This document shows positions 35,701 through 46,523 of a DNA stretch of 64,000 nucleotides, one piece after another. Below the pieces are notes generated by a model. It saw only the letters and a list, made by a program, of their open reading frames with translations, was not told the origin of the DNA and did no database searches. This stretch comes from Heliocidaris erythrogramma (lineage: Eukaryota; Echinodermata; Echinoidea; Camarodonta; Echinometridae), in the NCBI GenBank assembly GCA_025617745.1, contig CM046867.1:25288705-25352704 (forward strand). The letters are read 5' to 3'. Every line of letters starts with the position of its first letter. The stretch's first letter is position 1. The position numbers and the translations under genes are program-made.

Positions 35701-38700
35701 TTTTGAGTTACTGTATGTACTGCTTGCCCTGTTCTTCTAGCAAACCCTGCAGCGACAAGCTGATACGCCAGCTTGTAGATGCCTGGGTTTATTTCTTGTC
35801 AATCCATTCAACTCTTGTTGCATTTCAGACTCTGATCATGCAAGGAGAAGGGCTCGTAGTTCATCTTCACTACTCAATAATAATGTAATTATAAAAGAAA
35901 TATTAAGTAAACATTGTAGGCTCGGATGCCGGCTGCTTATCCAGGCATGCATTTAGAGAAAAAAAAAGCATTGCGCAAGCGGCACTCGGATTTTCACATG
36001 AACCGGAAACACGTTAATATGACGTCATATAAATGCGTTTACAAAATAATGACTGTGCGTTATGCTTCACCAGAAACGGTCTTTGTGGAGAAACGCCGAT
36101 TCAAAACGCACCTTTTTGTGAGTTTTACATCGGTGTTTTAAAAGGGACCAGTCTCGACGAACACTATTCTGTTAATGACAGGCGTCATATAAAACTTCAA
36201 TATTACCCATTACCTGGATTTTTAAACCACTCTGAAGATACTGAACTTTTCAAGTGACTTTTCTATAGGGTGCAGTAAAACTATACAGCATTATAGCGTA
36301 TTGAAACAAAATTCAGCATCAAATAAATATCAAAGGGATATTTTTTTTCTAAGTTAAACTTGAAGACCAAGACCAAATTTGGACTTCACAAACAACGCGG
36401 ACCTGGTATCGAATTTTGTCGTCCCTATGTTCCTCAGCCATTTGACACAACGATGTCTTTTCCGGACATTTCTCTGGTTGACACAGTTGAACGCTTGACA
36501 CATCGGCATGAGGTGGGCGATTTCTTGGAAGCAAAGTCGCGGATCAGTTCTCCCGAGCCCGCGACACAGAGCGAAGTCAAAATGTGGGTTTTCACGGGGC
36601 ACGCGAACGATTCGCGAAGGATGCGAATGTCGAAAATATAGCAACATTCGGAGAAGTTTTTCTCCGAATGTTTCGCCGTAAACCATTCTTGCGTAGTTCC
36701 CACAACGTATGTGCGAATGTCAGGTGTAGCGTTGCAGAACTATGGCCATGCAGTCCACAGACACGGAGAACACGCGACTAAAATGCGAACCTGAGTTGAC
36801 AGCTGTCTTGAGTTGATAGGTCTCTTCGTAAATAAGTGCGCTTTATGTAGGCCAGACGTCATGTGGTGCCGATTTGCCGCCAAACATGCGGCAAACGTGC
36901 GGCAAACGTTCGTGAGAACTTCGCACGAACTCCGTGACAATGTCGCTTGAGCAAAACCGTCGCAAAACTTTCGCGATAGCGTCGGTTTTTGTTCGTGTGT
37001 AGCTCCCGAATTAATTCGCAAGTTAACCGTCGCGAACGGTAGGCGAATTAACAGAGGGCCCCGACATGAAAGGCTCGCGTTTGCTTCTTTGGCGAAGTCA
37101 CCTACTCTCAAGAACTACCCGAACAGTTCGTGAATAGTTCGGGAACTTTAATCGGACGAACCTAGCTACTTTCGCGAGGCATGCACGAGACATGCGCGAG
37201 ACATCCTAGAAACTGTCGGAATCTGTTTGGGGTTTCACGAAGATTTTGCGAACATCACGCACGTCGTGAGTAGGCGTGCACATATGACGAAGCTTTTCAG
37301 ACATTTTTTAGAACAAATCACGAACAAATCACGACCCGGGATGCTGGAAACGTTCGCAAAAAAATTCAAACTTTTTTTTAAATTTCCGCCTAACTAAAAA
37401 CGACTCCTCCGAACAGTTGCGACGCTTCCTAACCCCCGCGCACGTTTGGCTAACTTTTTGACCCTAAAATACGAATGTTGGACTTTGACATTTTTTCCAC
37501 ATTCGCATCCTCCGCGAATCGTTCGCGTGCCCCATGAAAACCCACCTTAAAACGGCCAGAAGTCAAAATAGCCAAATTTGGCTATGAAAACGTCAAGAAA
37601 GGAAACAGCGCTCGTACGCGTACGTCAGAAGGACAAGTGAATTCGTGAAGTCACTGAGAACAGCATCGGAACCGAATTCGCATGCAGTCAGTGAAAGAGT
37701 CGTGTTTTTCTTTTGATTTATACCTTTCAAATTTGACCACTGAGGTCGGAATAGCATATAATTATAACGACATATTTCAAAAAACGTTAGGACTGCTCAC
37801 TTTTAAATCGGCGATTATACAAACATTACTTAGGACGCAGCCGTGTTTTTAACTAAACGCGTAACAAAAGCCTCATTCTAGCCTGAAAAATGTGAGCATA
37901 AACGCACTCTAGGTATACTGGGTTTGTGTATAGATAAAAGTGAATTGGATCTTGACCACCAACCGCTGAATTTCCTTTGACGCTTTTCCAGAATAAATTC
38001 CCCTAAAAGTTGCATATTGGTGAATAGGTCATCACTACGTATGTTGTCCGCACAAACATTCAACACATCCACTGAAGATCCGCGGAGAGAAAAACAAATT
38101 TACATAAACATAAACAAACATTATATCTTTAAAGCGCATTCTTTGTAAATGAAAGCCATTTTCTTACCTTCTGACTATGATAATTCAAATTTTTTTTAAA
38201 TTCAAATTTACATAATGTAATTTTGAGTATAATAATTTTACTGAGGTGCAATTTGATGTAAATTGGTCGTTTCATTAATACGTTATCAAATTGTGACAAA
38301 TGTATTGCTTTCTCAAAAGTAGCCAAAACATATTGTCAGGATTATGTAAAGACACCCATTAACCATCTAACAAGGCATAATAAAGGAGCATGCACGCTTG
38401 GTATAATGTGCAATTAACACATGAATAGTATATTTCAGCCTGGCAGTCACATACCACAGATGAAGTCACATATTTTGCCCAAAATCGTTATGTAAATTAT
38501 CATGTTGTAGGGAATTTAATTTTCTTCAGTTTGATGCCTCATACATAAAAAATTTGAACGTTCTATTAAACGTGATATTCAGAACTGTCAATTGCCGCCA
38601 TATTTTTCAGCAGCGTATTTTCGAGGAAGTCCACCTGGAAGCTGTGCAGGCTGGTCCCCCAAACAAGTTGTTACCAAACTACCTTTTACAACAGCCCGTG

Positions 38701-41700
38701 TCTCAAAATAAATAAATAAATAAAAACTAAAATAAAATGAAATAAAAATCAATAAATAAATTTAAAAAAATAAAATAAAATAAAATAAAATAAAAATCAA
38801 TAAATAAATAAATAATTAAATGAATTTGAAAAAATGGGGTTTTACTCCCTGGGTACTTGACACAGTTCTCATCTTATAAATCTTATGTGTGACACGTCAT
38901 TCCCTAGATGAAGGAAGAAATAGAGAGAGAGAGAGAGAGAGAGGAAAGCTCTTTTTGTGATTTTGCACATCTGGAATATCACTAATTAAGTCAGAAACAG
39001 GAGACCATTTCAGCCAATCGCAATTCCATCGCGCACACCACATAATAAGCCCGATGTGCCGTTTGAGTTTATGTTCCTCATGACGGTTATCAGTATATCT
39101 GAGCTGGCGCCATTTGAAGTTGTAAAAGTATGGCACCCACAGTGTTTCGCCCGATTCGGTGTTCGACAGTTGTACGATACCGGCAAACACGTAGAATTTT
39201 CTTCTATCAATTGTAGCTGGGAAGTTTGCCCATAGGAGAGCCCATTATTTTCTAATGCAAATGCCAAAAAACGTTACAAAATGATTTGCATCCATTGGTG
39301 ACAATAATTTTCGGTTTTAGAAGTAAAGATCAGAAAACAGATTTCTTCGTAAACGTTGTTTGTTTTTCTTAAAACCTCCAGGGATGTGTTTTATATGATT
39401 TTACATTCTTCATCAAATTGATAAACGATTCAACTACTTTCTGTATCAAATGTTAAATGGTACCTTTATTAAGAACAATGAACCTCAGTGGTCTCAGTTG
39501 AGCCAAATCTTTATAAACAAAAGAATGTTCAGCATCATATTCAACCACGCTTACATTGTTCTAGAAATCAATACACGTTTCACATAGGCAAGCTGGACTG
39601 TCAAATAATATTACTCCTGGCACCTATGAAGAATCAGTTCTTATATAGGATGAAGCCATTTGACGTACAGTCATTTCCATTCCAATAAAATAATTTTTTA
39701 AAGATAACCTAGTCATTTTATTCTCGAGTAAAAGTACCTATCTTCAATTATCATTGGGCTATAATTATGCTCCAATTATCGTCAAAGTTCTGCCACCGTA
39801 ATGGAGCTCTTCCATGTTTCACAACAATAAAAGCATCACTGAAACATTTTGAGATTTTGAGAGACGATTTTAATTTATTCTTATGTACAAGCTCTTAAAT
39901 ATTTGTGGCTCTAACTAGAACAATGTTCAACAGTAAAACGGATATTACGCACAATTGTCATCATATGTCTTAATTCTGTCCACGAATACTAGCAATAACG
40001 TGGTTAGATGTTTAGAAAATGTTTGAGTGGCCATGGTGGCCATAGCATATGAAAATACGTAAGTATATGAAGTAAAGATATCTCATTTAGCACTTATTTT
40101 CACGATGTATTGTCCATCTTCATCGTATTACTCTTATCATTGTACTTGGAAAATCTGGAGAAGTAAAGCGTAGTGACATGATTAGTTGCGGCTGAACCAT
40201 ATCTGAATTCAACGAAGTCATGTTTGTTAAAGTCAATTTTTAAAAGTCGTTTTTAAGCTTAATGCTCTTATTAGAGGAACCAATGCTTGGGGAGGGGTAA
40301 GATTCCATTATTTTTCGACAGAAAAGGGTAACATTAACAATTCAAACAAAGCATCTCTGTCACTATCATCAGCGTTACTGTTATTATGATATCTTACTTA
40401 CAATTATGATGATTATTATTATAATATATTATTATTGGAGGATGTGCGATGGCTCAGTGGTAGAGCAGTGGTCTCTTAACTGGGAGAACCCATGTTCGAA
40501 ACCAAGTGGACGGTAAGGCATTAATCCTTATTACCAAGTACCTCGGAGAGGACTTAAAGCCGTCGATCCCTGGTCGCTTACTTATAAGTATATAATCATT
40601 TTATGTTGTGATTTGAATGTATGAAACGATACAAGTGTCTGTATACGCTGGGGTGCATTTGTATCTCGGTAATCGCGATGAGTGGGCGTACATGCCGTGT
40701 GAATATTACTTATAAGTAAGAATGTTAAAAATATTGTATAAATGTACGTGCATGATAATATTAGTCTCATGTTAGATACAATGAAGGCCGATAAAATCTA
40801 CATTAGTTTATCTAATTTAGTTTATTAAGTTTATTTATTTTATTTAGTTTATTTAGTTTATTTAATTTAGTTTATTAATTTTGATTGTTTAGTTTATTAG
40901 TTTATTTTAGTTTAATTTATCTATAGATAGATAAACCCCAGAATAAATATGCTAAAATGATTTTAAATAAGGATTATTATACATCTCAGCGTCCCTTGTT
41001 ACTCACGCTGTAATGGCGACCAGTAGAGCAGCGTATAAAATATCAATATGTTCTTGTGTTTGAAATACAAAATAATCTTATACCGAATCTAGAATCATTG
41101 ATATGCAAACAAATTGTAAATTATAGGACACGTTTATTCTTTAAAATGCCCCCTCCAACTACCACGCCCAGTGACAGAATATAAAAGAAATTCTTTTGCA
41201 TATGTTGGAGCCAGTTTGTTTAATCCACTCCCTGGTAATGTTCAGACTTGTATATCCCTTCATAAGTTTTAAAAACTATGCAAAGCTTTACATCTTCACT
41301 CAACATTACCATTCAAATATGTAAATTTTATAATACCACTAATTCATTCTCTATTTTATTTTTGGTGGTAATTTACCACATCACCTAATTGATATGTATT
41401 TTGTATTTTCATGTTAAATTTTTTTGTTAAAAAGCAGGGGCCGTATTCTGAAAACTATGTTAACTTTTATGTTAGTAAAACGATGTTAATTGTCATAACA
41501 AATCAAAATCAGGACAAGTCATTGGTTAATGTTTGCGCAAAGATGGCTGAATGCAGTTTATTGCCCGCTATTTATCACACAAAATCCCACTGACCTTCGA
41601 AAACGGGCAATAAACAATTTATCGGCCTGCAATTTTGTTGGCTTGTCGAAGCCACGTAATAAAATGTAAAAATGCATTTCTCAGATGTCTGATATTGTTA

Positions 41701-44700
41701 ATAATACACGTTATGTTCAATGCACTTGCCCCTAAATTTTAAGTTTCATCTGCCCCATACGATGAAATGTTTACAACGTGTTCTTTTCACTTAGTGGAAA
41801 GAAGTTTTTATCCATTTTCAAATTAATAAACACCAACCGTAAATGGAAGTTAAATTGTAAGTTATTTATTATTTTGTTTTATTCCAATGCACAGTTTAGA
41901 AAAGTATCGATTGATCGAAATCGACCGCAAGTGCTCCAATCAGTCACAAAATCACGATCATTTTATTACTGTCTTTTTGTTCTTTTTTTGCGATTGATGT
42001 CAAAACATTATGTGTACGAAATGGGGTCCATAAAGTCCATTGCGAAGTAAAAGCTTTTTGTTGCACCATGACTCTTATTTCCCTCCTCTCTGCTTTCATC
42101 TCAACAGACATGCATCTTTTTGGCCTTGATGTTTATTCCCTTGTTTATGATGTGTATCGCATACGCACTGATCATCAGAGAGTTATGGCGTGGTATGCAC
42201 TATGAGAAGAGGAATACAAAAAGAGGTAAGAGGGAAAGTCAAACTAATGCACAATGCTTCAAGGTTAAAGATGTTAAAGACCGATTTCTTAGAAGACGAC
42301 AGATATTTTTCCTATTTTTGTTCGAAAAGTGGTACCTTTTGATATAAAATTCTGCCAAATTATGAAATAAAATTATACCTCGAGAGAAACATGTAATTAC
42401 ATATGTTTTGTTAATTCTTTGCGGTGGCATATCCCTTCACTTACATGTTTATTTAGATGACACTTTAAAAGCATCTTACGCTACGAGGCTATAAAGGCAA
42501 GATACTTGAAGCAGAAACAAATTCCATGAAAATTATAGGGGATGGAATCCGCCTTTTTATACAGGGTTGTTATCATTATTTAGTATTTATGTATTTATTT
42601 ATTGATTAATTTCTGATATTTATGCATGGCAGCACATTTTCACTAATAGTGGTGGTCTTCCATGAGGCCCTGTCTGATAACAAAGATATTAATCAACAAT
42701 ATAAACTCATTACAGCAACCAAACAAAATACAGAAGATAGTTAAATATATATACATATTACATGTATCTGGTATCCTCGTAATAAATGGACATTTTCAAG
42801 AACGTATTGGTGCACATATTATATTAGTAATATATTAGTTTATATTAGTATATACATATTAGTATATTTATATATTAGTATATATATTAATATATAATAG
42901 ATACCGGATTGGTGCATATATTATATTAGTATTATGTGAACAATGTATGGATCGTGGAACTGAAACTCATTTAGCAGTGGGAAAAATACAGCTACCCCGC
43001 CTCTTTTCATTTTCAAGCCTCTTTTCATTTCCCAGAGTTACAAAAGCTCAGAAAGTGGTAACGTTTTAACCAACTGGAACTAGTGGTTTCCCAACTTAAT
43101 ATGCCCCAAATTTTAAGAGTATAGAAGAAAAGTAATTGAGATGCCGGAGGTTATTTTGATTATACAAAGAGAAAATTTAGATTGTTAAACGCACTCGGAC
43201 ACTCGCATGTTGTTAAATTTCACTTCACGACCTTTGCCGTGTTTGGGCAGGTACTTCTTTCCCTTCCATCCTGAATTTTGCTGTCCGTTTGGAATCAAAA
43301 GTCCAGGATAGAAAGTCGTTGACACCTGACCGTTATTTTGAGCTTCAAACTACGGTATTAAATAAAAATTGACATTTAAGAATCTTTTGGTCAATATCAA
43401 TTCTATTCTGTAAAAAAAGTCAGTGGATTGTTTAAAAAATGTGATGAACTATAACTGTCGAGGTTAGAATCATGGAGAACGTGTTTATAAAGACGCAAGA
43501 AAGGCCTATGTGAGTTAGATGCGGGGACGGCGGGATCATCTTCATTAAGCAAATTTTAATAACTGTTACCATTAAATTTTATAACTGTCACACGTCAGTA
43601 ACCCTATGGGATATAATGCATTAATCCCACTTAACTAATCCCAAGTGTAAGCCAGTTCTGAAATTTACACAAAGGCATCATGCCAGGAAGGTTCTATTTT
43701 TCGATTCGGTTTTAATTTCTTTCTAATTAAAAGAATAATTAGACACAAATCGTTTGTGAGTAAAGAAAATCTAATTAAATTGGAAATCATGATTTTCCTC
43801 CAAGCAATAGTTATTTCCTTATCGAATTGTCTTTTTTTTAAAGACATCGACTTAAATTACTTTAAAGTCGTGCCGTGTCCCTTACCTAAGGTATTTCATC
43901 CACAGTTGTCTCTCTCTCAAACCAAGTGTAGTTAATGTGTGATTCATTCATTTTATAATTATACGTCCAAGACACAGGAACAAAATCCGTGGAAGACATT
44001 TCTGAAAGCGTATATCAGTTATGTCTCCTTGAGTTACAGTATGTGCTATGAAAACGCATATATTATAAAGTAGAGTCCAAGCTATTTTGTCCTATACATC
44101 TTTATATGCTATCTCATGATTACTATTTAATAGCCTTTCTAGAGTTTGGATCAGACCAAATATGAAGTGAAATGACACATTTTGATGACAATTAATCTTT
44201 GTAATTCCACGATACATGTATTTGGTAACGTATGGCACACCGTCACCAAATGACTAAATACCTTTGACTTGCTCATTATCAATTTATTGCACAGAAAAAG
44301 AAGAAAACGGAACACCACTCAACGACCTAAGCTCCAAGAAGAGTAGAGGTCGGAGGTCATCCATGGACGACAGCAGTGCCACCGAGAGCTTTCTGCGGAA
44401 ATCTCGAGGCACAGGTGCGTCCTCAAAGAAGGGTGAGAGCGCACACGCAACACCGAGGAGTACGTCATCGAACACGGCGAAGAAACGTGTCGTCAAGATG
44501 CTTCTCGTTCTAGTCATCCTCTTCTTCGTGTGCTGGACACCAACATGGAGTATGAACATTTGGGCGACCTATGACCCCACTGGAGCCTATTCATCTGTTA
44601 CAACTCTACAGGTATGAGACATTGCATATACGTTGATATTTACCACATAAATGAAGTTCATGTCAAGAGTAAATGGAATAAGCGTATGTCCTACGTAAGA

Positions 44701-46484
44701 CGATGGAAATCTATCCTCGAAGCGCATGAGTGAGAGCACTGTGGTATAACGGCAAAAGGCTATTGAATCTCAAGTCCTGGGTTCGGTCATTGCTCGGTGC
44801 TAGCATCCTTTGAGAAGGTAATTTACCTAATTCCCCTTTTGACCCACGTGTATTATATGGGTACCTGGCAATTCTAGAGTAATAATAATAATAACTGCAA
44901 GGCCCGTGGGTAAATAAGGTCATATCATTACATCAGATGAGTTGTCCATAGGGATTAGGGAAGCTATCTGATAGAACGGTTGCCAAGGGTGGTAGCCCAG
45001 GGGATGATTGTCCTAGAATCCCTTCAAGGACGCTGCAGTTACATGTCCCATGTACCAATTAAAGGTATGTGTTTGTATTTTTGATAGACTTTTTCATATT
45101 TCACTAATATGTTTTTTATATTTGACAATCAAGTTCTGTGTTGTCAAAAAGAAAATTAAATATCGAAACTTATACCACATATGTTAAGCCTAAGTCACAT
45201 TATACGTACCACCGGTCTACGACTTCAAACAAGCACCGCGGTCGGTAATTAGTTGTCAGAAGTCGCAGGAAGGTGTTTGGCAGTCTTTATCATGTTGTCA
45301 GTGGTCGACAATTGGTCTTGTGAGCATTTTCATTGGCTGAAGGTTGCTGCATCTAAAACATTTCGCCTACCGAACTTGTTCGTGGGAAGGCTTTTCTTTT
45401 TTGCAAGGGTAGGCAACAGTTCTGACTGATCGCCGAATGATATCCAATGCTTGACGACTATCGTCAAGCATTGGCTTGAGAAATGGTCGGCAGCTGATCG
45501 ACGAATAATAAATGATCAGTTGCTAAGTAATATCTACACGTTCACCGAGCAACGACAACAACCAGGGAACTTAACTTTAGATTTAGAAGCTTTGAAATTT
45601 CTAATGTTGCTATTAATGCTGCCTCCCAAATTCATTTTGTTTGATCCTTTTTCCACTGAAAGAAGTACAGTTTGTTTTTTAAGGAAACATGAAACTTAAC
45701 CTACTACTGCTGCTTGACTTACTGTTAAAAATGTTTATTTCTGATATTATATGCATGAAATATACTGATTGGCTGCTGCAGCAGCCTGGTAAAAGTATCA
45801 ACAAGAGTTTGATAAAGTCTAATCCATTCAATTAAACATGTTAGATATTCTACTGTCTCTGATATGAAAATGTCACTCCGCTTCAAAATACCTGCAAACA
45901 ACAACAACAACAAATGATCAAAAACCGAAACGTACCAAACCTATTTCCCCGCAATAGAATTTGATTTATTGATTTGCAATTACAAGTATAGACACAGAAT
46001 GCAGTAAATCGCGTGAAAATTACTCCTTGTTCTTTCAAGTTAGCCTCTTAAAAATACAAAACAACACGATATCATGACTCTGATCTTATCTGTAACAAAA
46101 ATTTGTTCACCTTCCCCTTCTTACTGTACCCTCCACCATTTAGCCATATACATGTTGAGTTCTCTTTTCTTCCGCATGCATTTAGCTTCCATTTCTAACC
46201 GTTTTTCTTCTCCCCAATCTCTCTTTCTCTTTTGCTCTCTCTCTCTCTCTCACTCACTTTCCTATCTCCATATCTATGATCAAGTGATTATAATCGACTT
46301 CAATAAAACTTAGATATTGTTTGAAAGAACAGTTTAGAAACATCACAAAGAGAAAAATATAATTACGTCATATGACATCAAAACAAATACATTTGCTAAT
46401 AATAAGTCAGAAATTTAATTTCCTTATGAGTGTTTGTGCCAGTGATAGGTATCCCCCCCCCCCCCAAAAAAAAAAAAATAATAA

Positions 46485-46523
<39 letters not shown>

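Larger units (their letters stand above)
32713..42107 (+). other. Receptor intron (9.4 kb)
   Basis: GTAAGT...CAACAG intron, phase 0. It contains the trinucleotide tract, inverted-repeat elements, LINE fragments and a SINE listed separately. Stretches 37546-38700 and 39270-40430 show nothing recognisable. Confidence 0.85.

Noticed and set aside
35652-36257. Three short + strand frames as exons
   Set aside because: No recognisable family and no phase-consistent splice sites linking them to the receptor.
36354-37111. Cluster of overlapping frames in a CpG-rich block
   Set aside because: They lie in and beside a non-coding TIR element, overlap on both strands and show no domain.
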